Shown here: in pieces, positions 7,049 through 15,345 of the stretch
Layout: every line of letters begins with the position of its first letter
Position numbering within the stretch: position 1 is the first letter of the stretch
Assembly: GCF_022539255.1 (NCBI RefSeq)
Contig: NZ_JAKZBV010000001.1
Coordinates: forward strand, 1,054,001 to 1,118,000
Direction: 5' to 3'
DNA: 64,000 nt
Source of the DNA: Sinomonas terrae
GTDB taxonomy: Bacteria; Actinomycetota; Actinomycetes; Actinomycetales; Micrococcaceae
The notes under the pieces: model-generated
What the model was told of the DNA's origin: nothing
The model's input: the letters and a program-made list of their open reading frames with translations, nothing else
Database searches by the model: none
Made by a program: the position numbers and the translations under genes

Positions 7049-8694
7049 CCGGAAGCCGGCAGGCAGAGCGTGAAGACGCTCCCGCAGCCGGGATCGCTCA
7101 CCACTTCGAGCCGCCCGCCATGCCGCTCGGCGATCCAGCTGCAGAGGGCGAGGCCCAGGCCGACGCCGGGGATGTCCGAGCGCCGCGCCTCTGACGTCCG
7201 GAAGAAGCGCTCGAAGATCCGTTCACGCTCGTCTTCCGAGATGCCCATCCCGCTGTCGCGGACCTCGATCGCGATCCAGCCGTCCGAATGCGTCGCGCGA
7301 AGCGTGATCGTGCCGCCGTCGGGCGAGTACTTGATGGCGTTCGAGAGAAGGTTGTCCACGGCCTGCCCGACGCGCAGCGGGTCGATGCGCGCCCAGAGCG
7401 AATCCTCGAGTTCGACGACGAGCTGGACCCCGGCGGCGACCGCGGAGAGCCGCGCGGCGTCCGCTCGGCCCTCGAGGACGGGCCGCAGGTCCGCGAAGCC
7501 GAGGCGCACCGGTATGGCGTTCGACGACGACGCCACGAGGTCCGCCGCGAGGTCCAGGAGCCGCTCGGCGCTCCTTTCGGCGACTTCGAGCCGGAGCCGG
7601 TCATCGGGCGTGAGCTGGTGGGATTCGAGAACGAGGTCGAGGTTCCCGAGGACGGCCGTGAGCGGCGATTTGAATTCGTGGGCAACCGTCCGGACGAGTT
7701 CGGCCTTGTCGTCGGCAGCGGCGGCAAGTGCGGTGACGTCTCCGAACGCCACGACGGCACCGCCTTCGGGGCCCTCGATGGGGCGGGCGACGACGGAGAC
7801 CGCAATCGCGTCCGGCCCTGAACCGAGCCAGTACACCTCGCCGTCGATCCGTTCCCCCGCGGCCGCCCGGACGAGGGGCCACCGCTCGCGCGTAACGGGC
7901 GTGCGCTTGTCCCGGGCCAGGAACGGCAGTTTGGCCTGCCCGTTGCTCATCGCGGGAAGCCAGCCCGAGGCGGCCAGAACCTCCTTGAACCGGCGGTTCG
8001 AGCGGACGGGAAGGCCGTCGGGCCCGATCGCGACGATGCCGACGTTGACGGCGTCGAGGATCGTCGAGAGGAGCCGTTCAGTGGACTGAGACTCGGCCAG
8101 CAGTGCGCGGAGCTGCTCCCGCTGGGATCGGAGGAGGCGTTCTTGGACGCGGAGGCCTGCAGTCGCCGCGCGGATCGCGATGGCCACGATCAGCATGAGG
8201 ACCGGGAGCAGGAGGGAGTAGCTTGCGCTGGCAGGGATCCCGCGCCGGACCGCTTCGGTGAGCGTGGGGATGGAGATGAGGAGCGGCCCGACGAAGCACG
8301 TGACGAGCGACCACGCGACGGAGCGCATCGAGACTGCGATCCAGATGACGGGGAAGATCGCGAGGGTGCCGAGCCCCTGAAGCGTTCCGTCGCCTGCGTT
8401 GCGGATGAGGCCGATCGAGATGAGGTCCGCAATCGGGATGAGGAGGACGGTCTGTTCGGGGAGTCGGTCCCATGGAGCGGTGAGGCATGCGGCGCCGGTT
8501 GCGCACACAAGGATGAACCCCGCGAGGATGAGCGGCCGCGCCGCTTCGCTGCTCCACGGCCCGGGCGCAGCGACGGCCACGATGACGATTGCGGCAACGA
8601 GCGGGAGCTGCCACAGTGCAACTCGGGACGTCGAACGGAGGCGTTTGAGGTATCGCTGCGCGCGCTGAACGACCACTTGCTCGTTCGCGGACAC
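7036..8694 (-). CDS. Membrane sensor histidine kinase
   Basis: A 552-residue class I histidine kinase. Residues 25-180 form about six membrane segments with no large extracellular domain. Residues 205-320 look like a PAS domain (ILDAVNVGIVAIGPDGLPV). HisKA follows with the phospho-acceptor H339 in VAHEFKSPLTAV. The C-terminal HATPase domain has an N box (DNLLSNAIKYSPDGG), DSGMGI, and a GVGLGLALC G2 box. Start is GTG 8694 with AAGGAG upstream. It is divergent from the response regulator at 8824 and probably its partner; the intergenic region carries inverted TGTCATAT sites. The signal is unknown. Confidence 0.9.
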   Translation of the reverse strand: MSANEQVVVQRAQRYLKRLRSTSRVALWQLPLVAAIVIVAVAAPGPWSSEAARPLILAGFILVCATGAACLTAPWDRLPEQTVLLIPIADLISIGLIRNAGDGTLQGLGTLAIFPVIWIAVSMRSVAWSLVTCFVGPLLISIPTLTEAVRRGIPASASYSLLLPVLMLIVAIAIRAATAGLRVQERLLRSQREQLRALLAESQSTERLLSTILDAVNVGIVAIGPDGLPVRSNRRFKEVLAASGWLPAMSNGQAKLPFLARDKRTPVTRERWPLVRAAAGERIDGEVYWLGSGPDAIAVSVVARPIEGPEGGAVVAFGDVTALAAAADDKAELVRTVAHEFKSPLTAVLGNLDLVLESHQLTPDDRLRLEVAERSAERLLDLAADLVASSSNAIPVRLGFADLRPVLEGRADAARLSAVAAGVQLVVELEDSLWARIDPLRVGQAVDNLLSNAIKYSPDGGTITLRATHSDGWIAIEVRDSGMGISEDERERIFERFFRTSEARRSDIPGVGLGLALCSWIAERHGGRLEVVSDPGCGSVFTLCLPASGPSD

Positions 8695-8720
8695 GTAGTC
8701 TCCTTCCCTCTACCCCCTTA

Positions 8721-8770
8721 TGACACATCGTCTGATGTCATATTTGCCCCAGTAATGAGAATATGACATG
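8721..8770. promoter_or_regulatory. Candidate operators in the divergent kinase/regulator promoter
   Basis: GATGTCATAT (8734-8743) and ATATGACATG (8761-8770) are inverted repeats with one mismatch and 17 bp between them. A further TGACACATC (8721-8729) forms an imperfect palindrome with GATGTCA (8734-8740). The position fits autoregulation by the OmpR-type regulator. Confidence 0.5.
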
Positions 8771-8823
8771 AGATATACCCTTGAATGACAAGGGCTGTCG
8801 ATGCGGGGACAGGAGAGACAGCG

Positions 8824-9645
8824 ATGGACGACTTGGGCGTGGCCTTGGTGGTCGAGGATGACGACGACGTACGACATCTTGTCGAGGACGTCCTGCGGCA
8901 GGCGGGATTCGAGGTGATGAGTGCCGCGACGGGCAGGGAAGGCGCGGAGATCGCGCGGCGCGAGGATCCGGCCGTCGTGACGCTCGATCTTGGCCTGCCG
9001 GACATCGACGGCTTCGAGGTCCTCCGGCGGATCAGGACGGCGAGCGATGCGTATGTCGTGATGCTCACCGCGCGCGACGAGGAGCCGGACACGCTGCTCG
9101 CGCTCCAGTCCGGCGCCGACGACTACCTCACGAAGCCCTTCCGGCCCCGCGAGCTCCGAGCCCGCATCGCCGCCATGATGCGCCGGCCCCGAGGTGGCGT
9201 TGCGGCCCCATCGCCCGTCGCGCCAACTCCCGCGACCACAGCCTCCGAACCGACCCTCGCGAACACGCACCTCCGGCGCCCAGTCCAGGAACGGGCGACG
9301 GCGCCCCGGCCGGACCCGCTGTTCCGCCACCGGGGGCTCACGCTCGACCCGCGCACGAGGACGGCGATGCTCGCGGGCGAGGAACTGGAGCTCACCCGCA
9401 CGGAATTCGACCTCCTGCACGCGCTTCTGCGGGCTGGCGGCGCTGTGATCTCCCGGGCCGACCTCGTGCGCGTCTCGCGGGGCGAACGGTTCCGGGAGGA
9501 CTCCTACGTGAGCGAGGCCGACGAGCGCGCCGTCGAGGTCCACCTCGGCAACCTGCGGCGCAAGCTCGGGGACGATCCGCGCCAGCCCCGATGGCTCGTC
9601 ACCGTGCGGGGCGTGGGGTACCGGCTGGCGCCGGCGACGTCCTGA
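8824..9645 (+). CDS. OmpR/PhoB-family response regulator
   Basis: A 273-residue two-domain regulator. The receiver domain (1-120) has the acidic pocket EDDDD at 11-15, phospho-acceptor D55 in TLDLGLPD and K104 in YLTKPF. A linker of about 50 residues rich in Pro/Ala/Thr follows. The winged helix (about 170-270) has LELTRTEFDLLHALL and ends VTVRGVGYRLAP, typical of OmpR/PhoB. ATG 8824 is chosen because AGGAGA lies 8 nt upstream and homology starts there; an upstream in-frame start exists at 8785. It converges with the HPt-like gene. Confidence 0.92.
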   Translation: MDDLGVALVVEDDDDVRHLVEDVLRQAGFEVMSAATGREGAEIARREDPAVVTLDLGLPDIDGFEVLRRIRTASDAYVVMLTARDEEPDTLLALQSGADDYLTKPFRPRELRARIAAMMRRPRGGVAAPSPVAPTPATTASEPTLANTHLRRPVQERATAPRPDPLFRHRGLTLDPRTRTAMLAGEELELTRTEFDLLHALLRAGGAVISRADLVRVSRGERFREDSYVSEADERAVEVHLGNLRRKLGDDPRQPRWLVTVRGVGYRLAPATS

Positions 9646-9686
9646 GCTTCAGCCCGACCTAGCCAGCCCCCCCACGCAGGACACGC

Positions 9687-10085
9687 TCAGGCCTGCGGCG
9701 AGCTCCCGCCGTCGTCCGCCGTCAAGACCGCAACGGTGCGTTCGCCGCATTCGACGATCTGGGGGAGGAGTCGCGCCGCGGCTGCGGTGCCCTCGGCGCG
9801 CAGCCGCCGCTCGAGGTCGCAGGCGAGGCCTGCGAGACGCGCGGCGCCCACCATGGTCGAGGAAGTCCGCAGGCTCAGCGCGGCGTCGTGCGCGGCGTCG
9901 TAATCGTCCCGCCCCAGCGAGGCGCTGAGGCTGTCGCGGCGGCGGGGCCAGATGCGCACGAAGTCGCGCGCGAATGACGCCGCCGACTCCGGGCCCACAT
10001 CCTCGGCGAGGACCCGCAGGGCAATGGGGTCGACAAGCGGCAGCGCGTTCCCCGTGTCTTCGGACGGGATACCGGGTGCCATCAT
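9687..10085 (-). CDS. HPt-like protein lacking the phospho-acceptor histidine
   Basis: A 132-residue helical protein resembling histidine-containing phosphotransfer domains (residues 20-120). The usual A-H-x-L-K-G-S motif appears as A-L-S-L-R-T-S (69-75), so the phosphorylated His is Leu70; the only nearby His is H66, four residues upstream. The downstream VGAARLAGLACDLE matches the helix that follows in HPt proteins. ATG 10085 has TCTCCTT (complement AAGGAGA) at 10091-10097 and is the last gene of Tad locus 1, 24 bp after tadC. It may be a non-phosphorylatable binding module. A general four-helix protein is the alternative. Confidence 0.65.
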   Translation of the reverse strand: MMAPGIPSEDTGNALPLVDPIALRVLAEDVGPESAASFARDFVRIWPRRRDSLSASLGRDDYDAAHDAALSLRTSSTMVGAARLAGLACDLERRLRAEGTAAAARLLPQIVECGERTVAVLTADDGGSSPQA

Positions 10086-10109
10086 GACCGTCTCCTTCCG
10101 GCTCATACG

Positions 10110-11000
10110 CTACCGCCCCGAGAGAGTAGCGATGGTGTTGATGACCGCGGGTCCGAGGATCGCGATGAACAGCACCGGGAAGATGAAGAAGAGCAACGGG
10201 AAGAGCACCTTGACGGGAAGCTTCATCGCCTGTTCCTCAGCGCGCTGGCGGCGCCGGACGCGCATTGCCTTGGCCTGGATGCGCAGCACCCGGGCGATCG
10301 CGATGCCGTAGGCATCGGCTTGGACGATGGCCTGCACGAACGTGCGCACCTCCGGGGCTGTCGTGCGTTCGGCGAGGCCGAGGTAGGCCTCGCGCCGTGA
10401 CCGCCCGACCTGCATGTCCTGCAGCGTGCGCACGAGCTCCTCCGAGAGCGGCCCCTTGCCGTTCGAGCTCGCCCGCGAGAGGGCGGCTTCGAAGCCGAGG
10501 CCCGCCTCGACGGAGATGAGCAGCTGGTCGAGGGTGTTGGGCAGGTCCGTCTGGATGGTCTTCTGGCGCTCCATGCCCCGGCTGAGCAGCATGAGGTCCG
10601 GCACCATATACCCCAGGATCACCAGGAAGAGTGCGATGAGCCGGAATGTCGGTGCGGAGCCGAGGGAGAGGATGAGCATTCCGAGCACGCCGCCCACGAC
10701 GGCGAGGGCCGGCTTCGCGGCGAGCAGCCGCCCGAGCGGGAGGGACGCAGGGCGTCCCGCGAGGGCGAGGAGCCTGTCGAGCCGGCGCACGTAGGCCGCG
10801 GGCGTCAGCCGGCGTGCGATCCGCTCGAACACGGTGCTGAGACTGGAACCCGATTCGGGAGCGGCTCCGACCGGCGCGATGCCGCGTCCGAGGTTGGTCT
10901 GGATGGCGCGCACCTCGCGCCGATCCACGGAGAGCAGGGACCACAGCAGCGCCGCGACGGCGACGCCCACGAGGGCCGCTGCGAAAAGGGGAATGCCCAT
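10110..11000 (-). CDS. tadC: TadC-like type II/IVc secretion F domain protein (Tad locus 1)
   Basis: A 296-residue inner-membrane platform protein with a GspF/T2SSF domain. There is one N-terminal membrane segment (FAAALVGVAVAALLWSLLS), two central ones, a cytoplasmic helical domain (LPNTLDQLLISVEAGLGFEAAL, LQDMQVGRSRREAYLGLAER) and a C-terminal one. In Tad systems TadB and TadC form the platform that the TadA ATPase drives. ATG 11000 has GGAAGAG upstream. It lies 10 bp after tadB and has a close paralogue at 18628-19512. Confidence 0.9.
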   Translation of the reverse strand: MGIPLFAAALVGVAVAALLWSLLSVDRREVRAIQTNLGRGIAPVGAAPESGSSLSTVFERIARRLTPAAYVRRLDRLLALAGRPASLPLGRLLAAKPALAVVGGVLGMLILSLGSAPTFRLIALFLVILGYMVPDLMLLSRGMERQKTIQTDLPNTLDQLLISVEAGLGFEAALSRASSNGKGPLSEELVRTLQDMQVGRSRREAYLGLAERTTAPEVRTFVQAIVQADAYGIAIARVLRIQAKAMRVRRRQRAEEQAMKLPVKVLFPLLFFIFPVLFIAILGPAVINTIATLSGR

Positions 11001-11010
11001 CGGTCTCTTC

Positions 11011-11943
11011 CTAGAACTTGATCTGGATGATCTTGCGGAGCCAGAACGCGCCGATGCCCATGAGGACGATCGAGGCAGCGATCATGGCCCAGCCGAGCGG
11101 ATTCGTGAACATCGGGGTCATGTAGGTGGGATTGACCATCATGAGCATGACGACGATGCCAACCGGAAGTGCCATGAGGATGTACGCGGAGAACTTGCCT
11201 TCTGCGGCGAGGGCGGAGATGTGGCCTTTGATCTCGCTGCGCTCTCGGATGGTCTCGTTGACCTGGTCGAGGACGTCGGCGAGGTTGCCGCCGACCTCGC
11301 GGTTGATCTGGATGGCCTGCGCTACCCACACGAAGTCCTGGCTGTCCATCCGCGACGCGGTGTCTTCGAGCGAGGCGAGCAGGTCGCGCCCTAGCGCCGT
11401 CTCGTGGACGACGCGGCGCATCTCGTGCGCGGTCGGCTGAGGGCTCTCTGCGGCCGCCGCGTCGATGGCCCGCAGGATGCTGTGGCCGGCCCGGAGGCCG
11501 CCTGCGAGGAGGTTCAGCGTGTCCGAGAGCTGTCCGTCGAACTTCTTCCGGCGCCCCGAGATGCGGAACCGCACCACGAGGTGAGGGACGAGCGGGGCGA
11601 TGATGGCGAGCAGGAGGCCGAGCCCGAGGCTGCCGCCGAGGAGCCCGAGCGCGATGCCGACGGCCATCCCGGCGATGACCCAGATGAGCAGGTCGGCCTG
11701 ACGCACGTGGAGGCCGGCGACGTCGAGCAGTTCGGGGGAGACGACGCGGAGCCGACGCGCGGAGATCCACCCCTGGAGGGCGTCTGCCATGCCGGTGGCG
11801 GCCCGGCTGAACGCTCCTTCGCTGTCGGTGACGATGGGCCGCCGCCGCGAGACGGGCAGGGCCCGGTGGCCGGGACGGAGTACGAGGATCGCCGAGACGA
11901 GGCCGCCCGCGAGGATCAGGCCGCAGCCGAGCATTACTTCCAT
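11011..11943 (-). CDS. tadB: TadB-like type II/IVc secretion F domain protein (Tad locus 1)
   Basis: A 310-residue polytopic protein with the T2SSF domain in its central part (KFDGQLSDTLNLLAGGLRAG, DFVWVAQAIQINREVGGNLA). Membrane segments lie near residues 5-25, 90-130 and two at the C-terminus. With TadC it forms the inner-membrane platform of the Flp pilus machine. ATG 11943 overlaps the end of tadA by 10 nt, indicating coupling, and AGGAG lies upstream. The paralogue in locus 2 has the same motifs. Confidence 0.9.
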   Translation of the reverse strand: MEVMLGCGLILAGGLVSAILVLRPGHRALPVSRRRPIVTDSEGAFSRAATGMADALQGWISARRLRVVSPELLDVAGLHVRQADLLIWVIAGMAVGIALGLLGGSLGLGLLLAIIAPLVPHLVVRFRISGRRKKFDGQLSDTLNLLAGGLRAGHSILRAIDAAAAESPQPTAHEMRRVVHETALGRDLLASLEDTASRMDSQDFVWVAQAIQINREVGGNLADVLDQVNETIRERSEIKGHISALAAEGKFSAYILMALPVGIVVMLMMVNPTYMTPMFTNPLGWAMIAASIVLMGIGAFWLRKIIQIKF

Positions 11944-13400
11944 GGCTGCTGCTCCTGATCTCGCTGAGGCGGGGTGAAGATACCGGGGCGGACGTTGATC
12001 CCGAGGTCCTCGAAGCGCTCGAGGAAGCGGGGCCGGACACCGGTCGCGATGGCGCTTCCGCGGAAGCGGCCGTTCGCGTCGAGGCCAGCCGCGTAGTCGA
12101 AGACGAACGCGTCCTGGAGCGTGACGATCTCACCCTCCATGCCCTGCACCTCGGTGATGTGCGTGATGCGGCGAGAGCCGTCGCGCATGCGCGAGATCTG
12201 CACGATGAGGTTCACGGCCGAGGCGATCTGCTCGCGGATGGCGCGCAAGGGAAGGTCCATGCCGGCCATGAGGACGAGGGTCTCCAGACGCGCGATTGCG
12301 TCCCGCGGGGAGTTCGAATGGACGGTCGAGAGCGAACCGTCGTGGCCAGTGTTCATGGCCTGGAGCATGTCGAGGGACTCGCCGCCACGGACCTCACCGA
12401 CCACGATGCGGTCGGGGCGCATACGGAGCGAGTTGCGGACGAGGTCGCGGATTGTGACCTGACCTGTGCCCTCCGTGTTCGGCGGCCGGCTCTCGAGCCG
12501 AACGATGTGCTCCTGCTGGAGCTGGAGCTCGACGGCGTCCTCGATCGTGACGATGCGCTCGTCGTCGGGGATGAAGGAGGAGAGGACGTTGAGGAGCGTC
12601 GTCTTTCCCGTGCCCGTACCGCCCGAGACGATGATGTTGAGCTTGGCCTTGACGCACGCCTGCAGGAGCTCGGCCATCTCGAGTGTGAGGCTACCGAAGC
12701 CGATGAGGTCCCGAACCGTGAGCGGAATCTTGCCGAACTTTCGGATCGTGAGCGAGGATCCGCCGACGGCGAGGGGCGGGATGACGGCGTTGACGCGAGA
12801 GCCGTCGGCGAGACGCGCGTCCACGAGCGGCGAGGACTCGTCGATGCGGCGTCCCACTCGGGAGACGATGCGCTCGATCACCGTGCGGAGCTGGGTCTCG
12901 GAGGTGAACCGCAGCTCGGAGAGCTGGAGCTTGCCCTTGCGCTCGATGTAGATCTGGTCGTGGCGGTTGACCATGATCTCGGTGACGTCGTCGTCGTCCA
13001 GCAGGCGCTGGAGCGGCCCGTAGCCCAGGACGTCGTCCTCGATGTCGCGCAGGAGGCGCGAGCGTTCGGTGGCGCTGAGCGGGACGTGCTCCTCGTCGAT
13101 GACGTGCGTGAGCTCGTCGCGGGCGGCGGAGCGCAGCTCCTCCTCTGTGGCGCCCGAGTCGCCGAAGCGCGAGCCCATGCGCTCGAACAGGGCGTCCGCC
13201 GCGCGCTGCTTGAGGCCAGCGAGGGCGTCCGAGGGCAGCAGCTTGGGGGCGCCCGGCGTGGGGGGCAGGGCGAACGCGGAGAGATCGGGCGCGACGGGGT
13301 CGACGACGTCGACGGCGGTGCCCCCGGCAGCGGCGGGCGCCGACGGGGCGGCGGGGACGGGACGGCCTTCGGCGATGCCGATGCGCTCGGAGAGCTTCAC
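11934..13400 (-). CDS. tadA: TadA/CpaF pilus assembly ATPase (Tad locus 1)
   Basis: A 488-residue CpaF-family secretion ATPase. After a variable N-terminus come the conserved helical domain, ITEIMVNRHDQIYIERKGKL, Walker A (SGGTGTGKTTLLN), the Asp box (TIEDAVELQLQQ), Walker B (MRPDRIVVGEVRG) and the His box (MNTGHDGSLSTVHSNSPRDA). It hydrolyses ATP to assemble Flp pili. GTG 13400 overlaps the tadZ stop as GTGA, implying translational coupling. It is very similar by eye to the locus 2 ATPase through the motor domain. Confidence 0.95.
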   Translation of the reverse strand: MKLSERIGIAEGRPVPAAPSAPAAAGGTAVDVVDPVAPDLSAFALPPTPGAPKLLPSDALAGLKQRAADALFERMGSRFGDSGATEEELRSAARDELTHVIDEEHVPLSATERSRLLRDIEDDVLGYGPLQRLLDDDDVTEIMVNRHDQIYIERKGKLQLSELRFTSETQLRTVIERIVSRVGRRIDESSPLVDARLADGSRVNAVIPPLAVGGSSLTIRKFGKIPLTVRDLIGFGSLTLEMAELLQACVKAKLNIIVSGGTGTGKTTLLNVLSSFIPDDERIVTIEDAVELQLQQEHIVRLESRPPNTEGTGQVTIRDLVRNSLRMRPDRIVVGEVRGGESLDMLQAMNTGHDGSLSTVHSNSPRDAIARLETLVLMAGMDLPLRAIREQIASAVNLIVQISRMRDGSRRITHITEVQGMEGEIVTLQDAFVFDYAAGLDANGRFRGSAIATGVRPRFLERFEDLGINVRPGIFTPPQRDQEQQPWK

Positions 13401-14596
13401 GAGACCACAACCCTTCGGTGGAGACGCCGGCGTGCGGAGGCAGCGCCGGCTGGCGTGAACCGGTCGACGACGTCGCCGAGCGCCGTCGTCGCCTTGTCAC
13501 GGCGGGTGGACTGGAGGACGGGGATGCCGCGGTTGGTCGAGTAGGAGACCCACCGCGAGCGGGGGACGCTCACGTCGACGGGCACGCCCACGGTCGCTTC
13601 GACATCGCGCACGCTCAGGCCTGCCTTCGTATCGGCCATGTTGATCACGAGGTGGCGCGTCTCGGGCAGGAGACCGAGGCGGCCCAGGACGTCGAGGCTC
13701 GAGCGCAGGCCACGTACGCCGGGGACGTCCATGCCCGTGACCCACACGCCGTCCGTGCATTCCTCGAGTGCCGAGAGCGTGCACTCGCCGAGGCCCGGCG
13801 CCGTGTCCACGACCACGTACTCGAACTGGTCGGCGAGCTGGCGGATGAGACGTGAGACCTGCTCCGGCGTGATGTGGTCCGCCTCGACCGGATCCCGGGG
13901 CGCGCACAGCGCGTAGATGCCGGCCGGATGGAGGGTGAGGAACGCCTTGAGCACGAGCGAGTCCTGCGCCGCCGCGCGGGAGACTCCGTCCGTGACGGTG
14001 TGCTCGGGGTCGAGGTCGAGGCCCGAGGCAACGTCGCCGAACTGGAGGTCGAGGTCGACGATCACCACGTTCATGGGGGAGACCTTGCCGAGCCCGACGG
14101 CGATGTTCGTCGCGAGGGTCGTCTTGCCGACGCCGCCCTTGGGGGAGAAGACGCCGATGACGCGGCCGCGGTGATCGTCGGTCGGCGTCGGGACGGTGGC
14201 CTCGCGGCGTCGTCCCTCGGACGTCTGCACGGAGCGCTGGAGGATGACCCGCAGCTGCTCGGGCTCGACGTTCGCCGAGACCACGTCGCGGATGCCGGCC
14301 CTCATCGCCTGGAGCATGAGCTCAGCGTCCGCTTCCGCCGCCAGCAGCACGGAGACATCGGGGAAGCGGACGTCGAAGACCGTGGCGAGGCGGAGTGCGC
14401 CTTCGAGCGGCACGCCCGGCCCGAGGACGACGACGGCGGGCCGCACGCCGCCGAGGAGCTCGAAGATCTGCTCGGGCTGCTCGGGGAGTTCCGCCGTGGC
14501 GACGGTGTGCACGCCGCCCGGGAGGGCGCCGTCGATCGCCGCCCGCATGCGCTCGGCGAAGTCGGGGCTCGGGGTGATCAGCACGAAGCGGCTCAT
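13397..14596 (-). CDS. tadZ: TadZ/CpaE-like localisation ATPase (Tad locus 1)
   Basis: A 399-residue protein with an atypical receiver domain (1-130, lacking a canonical phospho-Asp pocket) followed by a MinD/ParA ATPase: deviant Walker A SPKGGVGKTTLATNIA, switch I DLDLQFGDVASGL, and FEYVVVDTAPGLGE as switch II. TadZ/CpaE proteins position the Tad apparatus at the pole. ATG 14596 overlaps the cpaB stop (ATGA), and its own stop overlaps tadA (GTGA), so cpaB-tadZ-tadA are translationally coupled. Confidence 0.92.
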   Translation of the reverse strand: MSRFVLITPSPDFAERMRAAIDGALPGGVHTVATAELPEQPEQIFELLGGVRPAVVVLGPGVPLEGALRLATVFDVRFPDVSVLLAAEADAELMLQAMRAGIRDVVSANVEPEQLRVILQRSVQTSEGRRREATVPTPTDDHRGRVIGVFSPKGGVGKTTLATNIAVGLGKVSPMNVVIVDLDLQFGDVASGLDLDPEHTVTDGVSRAAAQDSLVLKAFLTLHPAGIYALCAPRDPVEADHITPEQVSRLIRQLADQFEYVVVDTAPGLGECTLSALEECTDGVWVTGMDVPGVRGLRSSLDVLGRLGLLPETRHLVINMADTKAGLSVRDVEATVGVPVDVSVPRSRWVSYSTNRGIPVLQSTRRDKATTALGDVVDRFTPAGAASARRRLHRRVVVS

Positions 14597-15312
14597 TGGT
14601 ACACCTTCGATCGGTCGATCGGGCTCGGGGTGGTCTGCGGGAGGTTGGCCTGTTCCTTGCTCAGCCAGATGGTGCCGAACTGGGCGGCGAAGACGATCTT
14701 CGTGGCCTCCACGTCGTTGACCGCGACGGTCAGCGTGATGGTTCCTGTGGCTGGCTTGGCGTTGTCGACGGGTTGGGCCACGCCCTGCACCGAGGTGATG
14801 AGCACCGAGTGGTACACGAGCGCGGTGCTTTCGGGGCCGCCGCTGGGGAGGGCGCCGTGGTCGAACGAGAGGAAGACGCCCACCGTGTCCCCCGCCTGGA
14901 GCTTGCCGCCCACCGCCCGGTCCGCGTTCACCGTGAACGAGACCTGCTGGAGGCCCGCCGGCACAGCTACCGAGCCGGGCGCCGTGAGCGTGCTCGGATC
15001 CGCCAGGTGGTCCGAGAGGACCTGCTCGCCAGGCTGCATCGCCGCCGAGACGACCTTGCCGGACATCCCGTCGAGGGAGTGCAAGGCCGTCGGCGCGACC
15101 GCGCTCGCCGGGAGCGACTTGAGCTGCACCGAGCCGCTGATGTTCGCCGCGGCCGTGCCCTGGGGGATTGCCTTCGTGACAACCAGAACGTCGGTCGGCT
15201 GCATTCCGGCCTGAGCGCGGGCGTCGGCGCCGTTGGCGTATGAGATCACCAGCACGACGCCGAGGATGGCCGCGACAAGGGCGGCGGCGCCGGCAACGAG
15301 TCTGGACTTCAC
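14593..15312 (-). CDS. cpaB: CpaB/RcpC-like SAF-domain pilus assembly protein (Tad locus 1)
   Basis: A 239-residue protein with an N-terminal membrane anchor (LVAGAAALVAAILGVVLVIS), a SAF/CpaB domain (VLVVTKAIPQGTAAANI, ALHSLDGMSGKVVSAAMQPGEQVL) and the RcpC domain (GDTVGVFLSF, TLTVAVNDVEATKIVFA). It is outside the membrane and thought to guide the pilus through the wall. GTG 15312 has AGGAG upstream. It overlaps tadZ by four nucleotides. The locus 2 copy has a longer Ser/Gly/Asn-rich insertion. Confidence 0.9.
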   Translation of the reverse strand: MKSRLVAGAAALVAAILGVVLVISYANGADARAQAGMQPTDVLVVTKAIPQGTAAANISGSVQLKSLPASAVAPTALHSLDGMSGKVVSAAMQPGEQVLSDHLADPSTLTAPGSVAVPAGLQQVSFTVNADRAVGGKLQAGDTVGVFLSFDHGALPSGGPESTALVYHSVLITSVQGVAQPVDNAKPATGTITLTVAVNDVEATKIVFAAQFGTIWLSKEQANLPQTTPSPIDRSKVYQ

Positions 15313-15345
15313 GATGCTCCTGAGTTCGGTGGTTCGGTGGAGTGA

